From Streptomyces sp. NBC_01314 (GTDB lineage: Bacteria; Actinomycetota; Actinomycetes; Streptomycetales; Streptomycetaceae), in assembly GCF_041435215.1 (NCBI RefSeq), contig NZ_CP108394.1, positions 4,898,001 to 4,962,000 of the forward strand: a stretch of 64,000 nucleotides of DNA, given 5' to 3'. Below the pieces are notes generated by a model that saw only the letters and a program-made list of their open reading frames with translations, was not told the DNA's origin and ran no database searches. Below, one piece after another: positions 43,356-51,165 of the stretch; positions within the stretch are counted from its first letter, which is position 1; the number at the start of each line of letters is the position of its first letter. The position numbers and the translations under genes were made by a program.

Positions 43356-43580
43356 AGAACCGCCGCTGCCTTCCCGCACCGTCGTTCCGGGCCCACCTCG
43401 CGGCGACCTGCCGCCGCCTCCCGTACGGCTCCCCGTGGAACCGTTGGGCTCATGTTAGCGATCCGTTGGCGGGACCTGATGTGATCACTTCATCGGATCC
43501 GGCGACGACGGCGCACGCGTGGTACGCGTAGCTCGGGGGAGTGCCGCCGCCGCTGCCGGATCCGAAGTCGTACAAGCGCT

Positions 43581-43615
43581 GTGCCCCGGTCGTCGGAGGT
43601 GAACGACCGGGGCAC
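43581..43615 (-). terminator. Terminator of the glycosyltransferase gene
   Basis: Perfect 13-base arms GTGCCCCGGTCGT (43581-43593) and complement (43603-43615) with a 9-base loop, downstream of the leftward glycosyltransferase. Confidence 0.82.
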
Positions 43616-43638
43616 TCGTGTGTCGCGAAGCAGTCCGA

Positions 43639-43748
43639 ATCGGCGGTCGGGCAGGCCGGTTCGGTCGCGGGAGCGGCCGAGTCGGTTGCCGGGCAGGCCG
43701 GTTCGGTCACCGGAGAGGCCGAGTCGGTTGCCGGGCAGGCCGGTTGGG
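43639..43748 (+). repeat. 42-base tandem repeat, about 2.6 copies
   Basis: GTCGGTTGCCGGGCAGGCCG recurs at 43681 and 43723, with a diverged copy at 43639. The period of 42 bases is a multiple of three, and one + frame reads a 14-residue unit (SVAGQAGSVTGEAE), but no start or ribosome site supports translation. Confidence 0.75.
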
Positions 43749-43749
43749 C

Positions 43750-44718
43750 CTACAGGATCGGTGGCCGTCCCAGCCGCGTCAGGCGCCACACCGTCCGCCA
43801 GCTCATGGGCCGACGCTCGCCGCCCGACTCGCGCCAGCCCTCCACGAAGCCGCTGAACCACGCCTTCAGCCCGCCCACCGAGCGCATCCGCAGCAGGGTG
43901 ATGAGGACCCACACCCCCAGGTGCACGGGGATGAGCGGGAGCGGGAGGCGGCGGCGGGCGAGCCAGACGCGGTTGCGGGCGTTGACTCGGTAGTAGATGG
44001 CGTGCCGGGCGGGTGAGGTCTTCGGGTGCTGGAGGAGCAGTTCGGGGGCGTAGAGCACGGTCCAGCCGGCGTCGAGCGCCCGCCAGGCCAGGTCGGTCTC
44101 CTCGTGCGCGAAGAAGAACTCGGCGGCCCAGTCGCCGGTCTCGCCGAGCATGGCCATGGAGAGGGCGTGTCCGCCGCCGAGGAACCCGGTGACCGGCCCG
44201 CCGCGCATCGGGTCCTTGGCGCCGACCCTCGGCACGTGCCGCCGCTGGGTCTCGCCGTGCTCGTCGGCGATGCGGAAGCCGACGATGCCGAGGCGGGGGT
44301 CGGCGGCGTACAAGTCCCTTACCCGGCGCAGCACATCGGCGTCGACGAGCAGCCCGTCGTCGTCCAGTTCGACGACGACGTCGACGTCCCCGAACTGCCG
44401 CAGCCGTTCGAGGGCGACGTTCCGGCCGCCGGGGCAGCCGAGGTTCTCGTCCACCTCGATGAGCGTGACCTCGCCGGGCAGGCCGAGCCGTTCGGCGAAC
44501 TCGGGGAGAGGGCAGCCGTTCCCGACGACGACGATCCGCTCGGGCGCGATGTCCTGCTTGGCCACGGAGGCGAGCAACGCGTCCACCTCGGCGGGCCGAT
44601 TGCCCATCGTCACCACGGCGACAGCGACCCGAGGCCCAGCCTCCACCACGACACCAACCCCATCCCGTCCACGGACCGCCGACGACGACCAGCAGTACCG
44701 ACGACCGCCGGCCCGCAT
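43750..44718 (-). CDS. Family 2 glycosyltransferase
   Basis: A 322-residue GT2 (GT-A fold) enzyme: VAVAVVTMGNRPAEVDALLA, the GNGCPLPEF loop, ENLGCPGGRNVALE (nucleotide-sugar binding), the DxD-type ELDDDGLL, and FFAHEETDLAWRALDAG (the catalytic-base region). A C-terminal amphipathic or membrane segment (LPLPLIPVHLGVWVLITLL) follows. It probably adds sugars to envelope glycans or lipids; donor and acceptor are unknown. The start is uncertain: ATG 44718 with GGAAAACGGG before it, ATG 44730, or GTG 44763. Confidence 0.9.
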   Translation of the reverse strand: MRAGGRRYCWSSSAVRGRDGVGVVVEAGPRVAVAVVTMGNRPAEVDALLASVAKQDIAPERIVVVGNGCPLPEFAERLGLPGEVTLIEVDENLGCPGGRNVALERLRQFGDVDVVVELDDDGLLVDADVLRRVRDLYAADPRLGIVGFRIADEHGETQRRHVPRVGAKDPMRGGPVTGFLGGGHALSMAMLGETGDWAAEFFFAHEETDLAWRALDAGWTVLYAPELLLQHPKTSPARHAIYYRVNARNRVWLARRRLPLPLIPVHLGVWVLITLLRMRSVGGLKAWFSGFVEGWRESGGERRPMSWRTVWRLTRLGRPPIL

Positions 44719-44838
44719 CCCGTTTTCCATCGACTGTTTACGGCCGGGATGGTAGTCGTTCACGCCGGAGACTTCGCACCGACTCCTCGACTACGCCGCT
44801 CCGCCCCCCTTCCGCACCACCGTCCACGCCCGCACCTG

Positions 44839-46296
44839 TCAGGCCCGCAGCGGGTTCGCGCGCACCGCTGCCATCAGGTACCAGGCCGTGGCGCCCGTGT
44901 GCCGGTACGGGTAGTAGCCGAAGCCGAAGCCCGTGTCGAGGGGGCTGCTGGCGGAGACGATGCCGGAGCGGGCGGGCAGGGCTCGGCCGCCGACGGTCTG
45001 GGCGGTGCCGAGCTGGTCCTGGGCGCGTTCGAGGGAGTCGAGAAGGCGCCGGGCGCGGGTCTCGTCGCCGCGCGCGCCCCGGTCGCGCAGGGCGAGCGCG
45101 AGGTGGGCGGTGCCCTCGAACCAGACGCCTTCGCGGTTCGGCCTGGGCTGGAACTCGGCGATGGGCGCGTCCTCGTTCGCGAGGAGACTCGCGGAGCTGA
45201 AGGTGACACCCTCGTACGACTGCCCGGCGGGGACCGTGCTGTTGCGCCGCTCGGCGTGGTCGAGGACGGCCAGTTCCCGGGCCGCCCAGTCGAGGGAGCG
45301 CGTGTACCGGCCGGAGTCGAGCGCGAGGTGGGTCCAGGTCTGGGTGTCCTCGGGGATCGGCGACCTGTTGACGGTCACTCCGTCGTTCGTGCCGGTGTAG
45401 AAGAAGCCGCCCGACGCACCCTGCGCCGGCTCCCACATCCGCTTCACGAAGGCCTCGGCCCGCGCGCGCCGCGTCACCCACACCCGGTCGCCGGTGAGCC
45501 GGGCGAGCCGTCCGAACAGGCAGACCAGGTCGGTGTTGTGCTCGGTCGAGGTGAACGGCAGCTTCTCGTTCGCCCCGTTCACACCGAACTTGTAGCCGCC
45601 CAGGGGCTCGTCGGTACGGCCGGTCCGCTCGATCCACTCCCCGATCCGCACCGCGGCGGCGAGGAACCGCCGGGCCCCGGTCCGCCGGGCCAGCGCGCTC
45701 AACGCGATCCCCGCCCAGGCCATGTCCCCCACGGCCGTCCCCGTGAAGCCGAACTGGGTGCCGACGTTGGCCGTCCCGTCCGCCCGCACGAACCCGTCCG
45801 GCTGCGGTACGCCGTCGTAGTAGACGTACGGACCGACGTTGTACGCCTGGCGCAGCCGGCCGTCGTCGTACGCCGGGTCGTGCTCCTGGGCGTGGATCAG
45901 CGCGTCCCCGAGCGCCACCGCCCTGGCCCGCCCGTCCGCCGTGCGCACGGCGAGGTGGGCGAGGATCGCGAGCGCGTTGTCGTACGTGAACGCCGTGCTG
46001 AACAGTCCCGCCTGGTCGGTGTAGCTCTGGGTCAGCCGGATGGCGCCGTGGTCGGGGTAGGCGTCCATGGCGGCGGCGAGGAAGGCCTGTCCGCGCCGCC
46101 GGGCCGAGGCCCCGGCCGCCCGGGGCGCCGCGTGGGCCGGGCCGGAGCCGACGACGGTGAGCGCCGCCGCGGCCCCGAGGCCGGCGCCGAGGAGCGCCCG
46201 GCGGCCGAACGCCGGGGAAGTCGGGCCTTCCGGACCTGCCGGGCCGTGTCTGCGGGTCGCGCCGGTCATGCCGGTGCTGTCGTTGCTGCCGGTCAT
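44839..46296 (-). CDS. Tat-exported (alpha/alpha)6-barrel-like protein
   Basis: A 485-residue secreted protein. The Tat signal FGRRALLGAGLGAAAALTVV with cleavage near AHAA spans residues 30-58. The mature part has repeated helical Trp/Tyr motifs (YTDQAGLFSTAFTYDNALAI, NVGPYVYYDGVPQPDGFV, TSTEHNTDLVCLFGRLARL, FEGTAHLALALR), which look like the six-hairpin toroid of glycoside hydrolases and epimerases. No catalytic acids can be named. A LacI-type operator lies 53 bases upstream. ATG 46296 follows GGGAG. Confidence 0.82.
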   Translation of the reverse strand: MTGSNDSTGMTGATRRHGPAGPEGPTSPAFGRRALLGAGLGAAAALTVVGSGPAHAAPRAAGASARRRGQAFLAAAMDAYPDHGAIRLTQSYTDQAGLFSTAFTYDNALAILAHLAVRTADGRARAVALGDALIHAQEHDPAYDDGRLRQAYNVGPYVYYDGVPQPDGFVRADGTANVGTQFGFTGTAVGDMAWAGIALSALARRTGARRFLAAAVRIGEWIERTGRTDEPLGGYKFGVNGANEKLPFTSTEHNTDLVCLFGRLARLTGDRVWVTRRARAEAFVKRMWEPAQGASGGFFYTGTNDGVTVNRSPIPEDTQTWTHLALDSGRYTRSLDWAARELAVLDHAERRNSTVPAGQSYEGVTFSSASLLANEDAPIAEFQPRPNREGVWFEGTAHLALALRDRGARGDETRARRLLDSLERAQDQLGTAQTVGGRALPARSGIVSASSPLDTGFGFGYYPYRHTGATAWYLMAAVRANPLRA

Positions 46297-46348
46297 GGGT
46301 CTCCCTTGGAAGTGCGGGCCTGAGGGCGCGCCCGGAGCCGAGCAGTTC

Positions 46349-46362
46349 TGAGAGCGCTCTCA
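46349..46362 (-). promoter_or_regulatory. LacI/GalR-type operator upstream of the Tat protein gene
   Basis: TGAGAGCGCTCTCA is a perfect 14-base palindrome with the GCGC centre of Streptomyces LacI-family sites (compare the CebR box TGGGAGCGCTCCCA). It sits 53 bases before the start codon, so sugar-dependent control is likely. Confidence 0.82.
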
Positions 46363-46561
46363 AGGGTGTGCGGGCTCATTCTGCTGGCGCTCCCTGGGCG
46401 GGTCAACGCCCCTGCCGGTCACGCCGGTTGAAGGGGACGAGGGAGAGTGACCTTCCCCGCATCTCGGGGAACCTCAGGCAGTAAAGGCTTGGGCAACGGG
46501 GCCTCACACCTGGGTCGGCCGGAAAAGGGCCGGCTCGCGACGAGAGAGCCATGATCACGTC

Positions 46562-46858
46562 ATGCGGACGGTGAAACGGCCGGCGAACTGCGCCTCCACC
46601 CATTACTGCAACGGCACTCGGCCGAATCCGATCGGCGACGACTCAACCGGGGCCAAGCCCACCGCCTGCGACGGCGCCGCATCCGACTCCTACTGGGACG
46701 GAGAGCATCTCCTCGGCGGCTCCGAGTCCCAGGACATCAACGGCCGACGCGTCAGCTACCGCTCGGACCGGAGTTGCCCGCCCAAGCGCGGCTACCAGTT
46801 CATCACTGCCGCGGGCGACGGTGAGCCGGCCTTCGGCGCTCTCGGGCGTCGTAAATGA
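46562..46858 (+). CDS. Hypothetical protein, small and Cys-containing
   Basis: A 98-residue ORF with four cysteines (NCASTH, HYCNG, TACDG, RSCPP) and typical Streptomyces third-position GC. It has no signal peptide and no recognisable domain. The ATG at 46562 lacks a convincing ribosome site. It may be a fragment of a larger secreted protein or not a gene at all. Nothing else occupies this gap. Confidence 0.35.
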   Translation: MRTVKRPANCASTHYCNGTRPNPIGDDSTGAKPTACDGAASDSYWDGEHLLGGSESQDINGRRVSYRSDRSCPPKRGYQFITAAGDGEPAFGALGRRK

Positions 46859-46999
46859 TCGTGATGATCCTGACATCAGGAAAGATTTCAGACTTTGCTG
46901 ACTCCTGCCCAGAGGTCGCTTAGCATCCTCAGCACTGTCGCGAAGCGGAATTTCTGAATCCGCTTGTCGCGCTCGTCCCCCTGCACCAAAGGACGCCCG

Positions 47000-49387
47000 A
47001 TGCCCTCACGGACTCCTGCCCTGCAGCGTCTCCGGTCCATACGGGCCTCGCTGCTGCTACTCGCCCTGGTTCCGAGCCTGACCCTCGGCGGCCTCTGGGC
47101 CACGACCAGCGCCCGCGTGCTGTCAGAGGGCTTCGGCCTACGCGCCGAATTCGCCATCAATATGGCCGTCGCCAAGCCGTTCGGCGACATGATCGACGCC
47201 GCAGCGCGGGAACGGACGCTCAGCACGGTCTGGCTGGCCGACCCGAACGCCTCACACGACGCCATGAAGGCGCAGCGCCGCAAGACGGACGTCGCCGTGG
47301 CCGAGATGGCAGGGCTTCCCGCCGCGCTGAAGGACGCCCCGGAGACGTCCAAGGAGGCATTCCAGCCGGTCCTGGACGCCATGCGGAAACTGGATCTGAC
47401 CGACCTGCGGGCCCGGATCGACAACCGATCCACCGACGCCCGGACGGCCTCCGCGGCGTTCACCCGCGTCATCAACGCCGAGATCGTCGGTACTGCCCAC
47501 GCCTTCCGGGTGACCGAGGCGTCCCTGATGATCGCGGGCATTCCGGTCGCGAACCTGATCGATGCCCGTGAACAGCTCCAGCTTGGGGACGCCACGCTGG
47601 CACCCGCCGTCGCGAGCGGGCAAATGAGCTCCCAGGACCGGGCCACCTTCGCCTACGCGGTGGGGGCCCGGCGCCACCTTTTGGCGAACCTGCCCCGCGA
47701 CCTGGACGCCCGGCACCTGGCGGAGGTGAAGAAGCTCACCAGCGGCAAGGCGTGGAAGACGATGGAGAAGATCGAGGATGCCGTCATCTCCCATCGGAAC
47801 GGCGACAGCACCGGCCTGCCCGCGGTGGCCCGACAGTGGCCCGGCACCCTGGCCGAGATCCTCCCGCAGATGCAGAAGGTCACGGTCGACCCCATCCTCG
47901 CCCTCGTCGCCCGAAGCCAGGAGCGAGCCGATTCCCTGCTGTGGCAGGGTCTCCTCACCAGTGGGGCGGGGCTCGTCGCCGTGATCGTCGTGACCCTGCT
48001 GTCCTGGCGGGTCACCCGCTCCCTGATGCGGCGTCTGGCCGGCCTGCGCAGAGCCACCCTGGAACTGGCCGACACCCGGCTGCCCAGCCTGATCGACCGG
48101 CTCAACCGAGGAGAGAACGTCGACGTCGAGTCGGAGGCGGCGGACCTCGCCTACGGCGACGACGAGCTCGGCAAGGTCGCCCAAGCCTTCAACTCCGCCC
48201 AGCGCACCGCACTGCGCAGCGCCGTGAGTCTCGCCGACGCCCGCCGCGGCTTCCAGAAGGCCATCCTGGGCGTGGCACGGCACACCCAGAACCTGGTGAA
48301 CCGCCAGCTGAGCCTGCTGGACACCATGGAGCGCGAGCACCAGGATCCCGACGTGTTGAAGGGGCTCTACGAGCTGGACTCCCAGGCAAGTCAGATGCGC
48401 CGCTACGAGGAGAACCTCGTGATCATCAGCGGGGGGCAGCCCGGCCGCCGCTGGACTGAGCCGGTCACCGTCATCGACGTCATACGCAGCGCCGTCGGCG
48501 AGGTGGCCGACTACCAGCGCATCACGGTGCACGCCGACGAGCGGCTGAAGCTGTCCGCGCACGCCGTGGCCGACGTGATCCACCTGCTGGCGGAACTCAT
48601 GGAGAACGCCACCAGCTACTCGCATCCCGTCTGCCCGGTGTGGGTCCGGACGGAGTACGTCAGCAAGGGGCTCGCCGTAGAGATCGAGGACCGCGGGCTC
48701 GGCATGAGTGAGGAGGAGTACGCCGAGGCCAACCAGAGACTCGCCCAGCCCCCGCCGTTCGACGTCCTGGCCCTCGCCGACGACACCCGCCTCGGCCTCT
48801 TCGTGATCGCCCGGCTGGCCACCCAGCACGGTATCCGGGTCACGCTGCGCTCCTCACCGTTCGGTGGCGCCTCGGCGGTGATCCTGATCCCCTCGGAACT
48901 TCTGATCGAGGACTCCCCGGAGGCCCCGGACCCCGCGGCGACGCCCGTGGCGAACACCCAGCCCGTGGCGGCCATCGTCGGCACGACCGCGCAAGCGGGC
49001 GCCCACACCGCTCTCCACCACGACGAGCAGTCGGCGTCGGAGCGGCCCTCCGTGTTCACCCCCATGCGCCGCCCTGCCACCACACCGGCTTCGAGCACCT
49101 TCCTGGCGGACGGGCCTACGGCGACCACGCCCCCAGGGACCTCCGTCCCCTTCCACGGTGCTCCGCTCCTGCCGCAGCGCGTCCCGCAGGCGAGCCTGGC
49201 CGAAGAGCTGCGCCGTGACCCGCCCCCCGCCAACGCTCTCCCGTCAGGCCCCGATCCGCTGCCGCAGGCGGAGCAGGTCGCCAGGACGATGTCCGCCTTC
49301 CAGCGCGGCACCGTGCACGCCCGTGACTTCGGGGCACACGCCCTCACCGACCACAATTCCTCCGCACCGACGAAGGCCCCCCGATGA
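47000..49387 (+). CDS. cvnA: Conservon sensor kinase-like protein (CvnA)
   Basis: A 795-residue membrane protein: one helix at about 15-33, an extracytoplasmic helical domain (residues about 40-310, nitrate-sensor-like pattern with ARERTLSTVWLAD), a second helix at about 318-340, a HAMP-like segment, then a HATPase with LLAELMENATSYSHP (N box), VEIEDRGLGMSEEE and RLGLFVIARLA. The DHp region has no obvious phospho-histidine of the usual kind. The last 170 residues are a Pro/Ala-rich tail. Conservons form membrane complexes resembling eukaryotic G-protein sensing. ATG 47000 follows AAAGGA. Confidence 0.93.
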   Translation: MPSRTPALQRLRSIRASLLLLALVPSLTLGGLWATTSARVLSEGFGLRAEFAINMAVAKPFGDMIDAAARERTLSTVWLADPNASHDAMKAQRRKTDVAVAEMAGLPAALKDAPETSKEAFQPVLDAMRKLDLTDLRARIDNRSTDARTASAAFTRVINAEIVGTAHAFRVTEASLMIAGIPVANLIDAREQLQLGDATLAPAVASGQMSSQDRATFAYAVGARRHLLANLPRDLDARHLAEVKKLTSGKAWKTMEKIEDAVISHRNGDSTGLPAVARQWPGTLAEILPQMQKVTVDPILALVARSQERADSLLWQGLLTSGAGLVAVIVVTLLSWRVTRSLMRRLAGLRRATLELADTRLPSLIDRLNRGENVDVESEAADLAYGDDELGKVAQAFNSAQRTALRSAVSLADARRGFQKAILGVARHTQNLVNRQLSLLDTMEREHQDPDVLKGLYELDSQASQMRRYEENLVIISGGQPGRRWTEPVTVIDVIRSAVGEVADYQRITVHADERLKLSAHAVADVIHLLAELMENATSYSHPVCPVWVRTEYVSKGLAVEIEDRGLGMSEEEYAEANQRLAQPPPFDVLALADDTRLGLFVIARLATQHGIRVTLRSSPFGGASAVILIPSELLIEDSPEAPDPAATPVANTQPVAAIVGTTAQAGAHTALHHDEQSASERPSVFTPMRRPATTPASSTFLADGPTATTPPGTSVPFHGAPLLPQRVPQASLAEELRRDPPPANALPSGPDPLPQAEQVARTMSAFQRGTVHARDFGAHALTDHNSSAPTKAPR

Positions 49388-49833
49388 CCGTTTACCCCCA
49401 CCGCGCCCCCGCCACCTCCAACAACCTCGACTTCCTACTGACCGGCCTCGTACAGCAGGTACCCGGTGTGAGATTCGCCGTCGTGGTGTCCGAGGACGGG
49501 CTGGTGGTCAGCAAGTCCGCGAGCTTCCCCAGGCCCGAGGCCGAGCGACTGGCCGCGACCGTGTCGGGGCTGATGAGCTTGGGCCGGGGCGTCTGCGCCG
49601 ACTTCGACGGCGGGTCGGTCGTCCAGTCGCTGCTCGAGATGCGGAAGGGCTTCCTCGTCCTCACATCGGCCGGCGCGGGCGCGCACCTCGCCGTGTTGAC
49701 CGAGGCACAGGCAGATGTCGGCGTGGTGGCGTTCGAGATGAACATGCTGGTGAAGAAGGTCGGGGAACACCTCGGTGCGGCCCCCCGCGCCAGCTTCGCG
49801 GCCCCGCCCGGTGTGCTCGGTTTCGAGCGGTGA
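49384..49833 (+). CDS. cvnB: Roadblock/LC7 protein (CvnB)
   Basis: A 149-residue protein of the roadblock/LC7 fold: LDFLLTGLVQQVPGVRFAVV, SEDGLVVSKSASF, and FEMNMLVKKVGEHLG. In conservons CvnB binds the CvnD GTPase as a regulator, like MglB with MglA. Its ATG overlaps the cvnA stop (ATGA), and its stop overlaps the cvnC GTG. Confidence 0.95.
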   Translation: MTVYPHRAPATSNNLDFLLTGLVQQVPGVRFAVVVSEDGLVVSKSASFPRPEAERLAATVSGLMSLGRGVCADFDGGSVVQSLLEMRKGFLVLTSAGAGAHLAVLTEAQADVGVVAFEMNMLVKKVGEHLGAAPRASFAAPPGVLGFER

Positions 49834-50219
49834 ACGGCGGCCCCCAGGAGTCCTGGGCACAGCCCGAGGGGGGCACTTCCTGGAGGATGGTACGGACGTT
49901 CACGCTGACCGGCGGCCGTACCCGGCCCAGCCGGAACGACTTCACACTCATCACGTTGGTGACGACGGTCGAACAGCCCCTGCCGTCCGTCGTCCACGGC
50001 TTGCAGCCGGAGCACCTGCACATCCTGCGCATGTGTGCGCAGCCACTGGCTGTCGCCGAGATCTCCGCCTATCTGAACCTGCCGGTCTCCGTGACGGCCA
50101 TCCTGCTCTCGGACCTGCTGGAACAAGGCAGGATCCTCGCCCGCCCGCCCATCCACGCGGTCGAAAGCCCGCAGATCGCCCTGCTGCAGAAAGTGAGGAA
50201 CGGCCTTGCCCGGCTCTGA
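49830..50219 (+). CDS. cvnC: DUF742 protein (CvnC)
   Basis: A 129-residue protein of the DUF742 family: VRTFTLTGGRTRPSRNDFTL, ITLVTTVEQPLP, and the winged-helix-like EHLHILRMCAQPLAVAEISA with LPVSVTAILLSDLLEQGRI. It is a component of the conservon complex of unclear function. Start GTG 49830 overlaps the cvnB stop. Its end overlaps the cvnD start by 14 bases. Confidence 0.93.
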   Translation: MNGGPQESWAQPEGGTSWRMVRTFTLTGGRTRPSRNDFTLITLVTTVEQPLPSVVHGLQPEHLHILRMCAQPLAVAEISAYLNLPVSVTAILLSDLLEQGRILARPPIHAVESPQIALLQKVRNGLARL

Positions 50220-50787
50220 CAACGCCCCCGAGGCTGTGAAGATCCTGATCTCCGGCGGGTTCGGCGTCGGCAAGACGACCATGGTCGCCGCCATCAGTGA
50301 GATCGCTCCGCTGCGTACGGAAGAACGACTGACCGCAGCGGGAGTCGGGGTGGACGACGTGATCGGCGTGGAAGCCAAGACGACCACGACGGTCGCCCTG
50401 GACTTCGGCCGCATCACGCTCACCTCCGACCTGGTGCTCTACCTGTTCGGTACACCCGGCCAGCAGCGCTTCTGGTTCATGTGGAACGACCTGGCGGTCG
50501 GGTCCATCGGCGGGGTGGTGCTGGTGGACACCTGGCGCCTGGAGTCGAGCTTCGCCGCCATCGACTTCTTCGAGAAACGCGGCATCCCCTTTGTCGTGGC
50601 CGTCAACCGCTTCGAGGGCCGGCCACACTACAGCGTCGAACAGATCCGCGGTGCTCTAGCTCTTCCCCCGACATCGCCGGTGTGCGTGTTCGACGCCCGG
50701 GAGCGCGACGCCTGTCGGGACATACTGCTGAGCCTGGTCGACCATGTGCTCGCCCAGGTGTCCGATCCCCTGCCGACGGCCCGCTGA
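50206..50787 (+). CDS. cvnD: Small Ras-like GTPase (CvnD)
   Basis: A 193-residue GTPase. G1 is GGFGVGKTTM, the G3-like segment is YLFGTPGQQRFWFMW (DxxG replaced by GTPGQ, as in MglA/SelP types), and the G4 NKxD becomes AVNRFEG, the usual conservon form. The TTG start at 50206 lies within cvnC and should depend on coupling. No cytochrome P450 gene (cvnE) follows, so this is a four-gene conservon. Confidence 0.94.
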   Translation: MPGSDNAPEAVKILISGGFGVGKTTMVAAISEIAPLRTEERLTAAGVGVDDVIGVEAKTTTTVALDFGRITLTSDLVLYLFGTPGQQRFWFMWNDLAVGSIGGVVLVDTWRLESSFAAIDFFEKRGIPFVVAVNRFEGRPHYSVEQIRGALALPPTSPVCVFDARERDACRDILLSLVDHVLAQVSDPLPTAR

Positions 50788-50862
50788 CCGACTGCCCGAT
50801 CTCGGCGGGATGCCACCGGGGTCGGTCACCTGCGGGTACCGGGCGGTCGAGACCCTCCGGGC

Positions 50863-50899
50863 GGACCGCCCGTGAACCCGGTGAGTTCACGGGCGGTCC
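50863..50899 (+). terminator. Terminator of the conservon operon
   Basis: Perfect 15-base arms GGACCGCCCGTGAAC (50863-50877) and complement (50885-50899) with a 7-base loop, about 75 bases after cvnD. Confidence 0.9.
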
Positions 50900-50930
50900 C
50901 CTGTCCCCTGTCCCCTGTCCCCTGTCCCCA
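50896..50930 (+). repeat. Heptamer repeat after the conservon terminator
   Basis: About four and a half copies of TGTCCCC run directly on from the terminator stem. The C-rich tract may add to pausing or be a slippage product. Confidence 0.85.
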
Positions 50931-51165
50931 CGATGCTGTGGAGACGGCGGGCGGTGACGCGCCCGGCCCGCGACCGGGCGAAGACGTATGTCCCGGCGCC
51001 GACAGCCGTCTCGACCAGTGCGAGGACAAGCGAGGGACAGGAGAGAGCCGGCCAGGGGTAAGAGCTCACCCCCTCACACCCCGAGGCGAGTCCGACTTGT
51101 CCGTTTTTGGCGCAGCGCGCAGGCTGAGATCTATGAGTGACACGTCCGGCGTGAACTGAGCGGGA

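Larger units (their letters stand above)
43380..43749. other. Intergenic region with inverted and tandem repeats
   Basis: Between the SARP gene and the glycosyltransferase there is no supported gene. It contains 11-base inverted arms (43493-43503 and 43555-43565, around GGATCC), a pair of ACGCGT palindromes inside them, the terminator at 43581-43615, and nearly three copies of a 42-base repeat at 43639-43748. The promoter of the leftward SARP gene must also lie here. Confidence 0.7.
50788..51165. other. Region between the conservon and the phosphatase gene
   Basis: No gene is supported. It contains the strong terminator at 50863-50899 and a run of TGTCCCC heptamers at 50896-50930. The promoter for the rightward phosphatase must lie between about 50935 and 51165. 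Confidence 0.65.

Noticed and set aside
43490..43566. Possible tRNA or structured RNA with long end stem
   Set aside because: The arms fit, but no anticodon arm, T-loop (GTTCGAAT type) or CCA-end pattern can be built.
43541..43993. 150-residue + frame with 14-residue repeats
   Set aside because: It has no ribosome site and overlaps the glycosyltransferase on the other strand. It is probably a by-product of the 42-base repeat.
46643..46876. 77-residue - strand frame opposite the hypothetical Cys-containing ORF
   Set aside because: It has no family match and no start signals. The + frame has slightly better codon use, and even that is weak.
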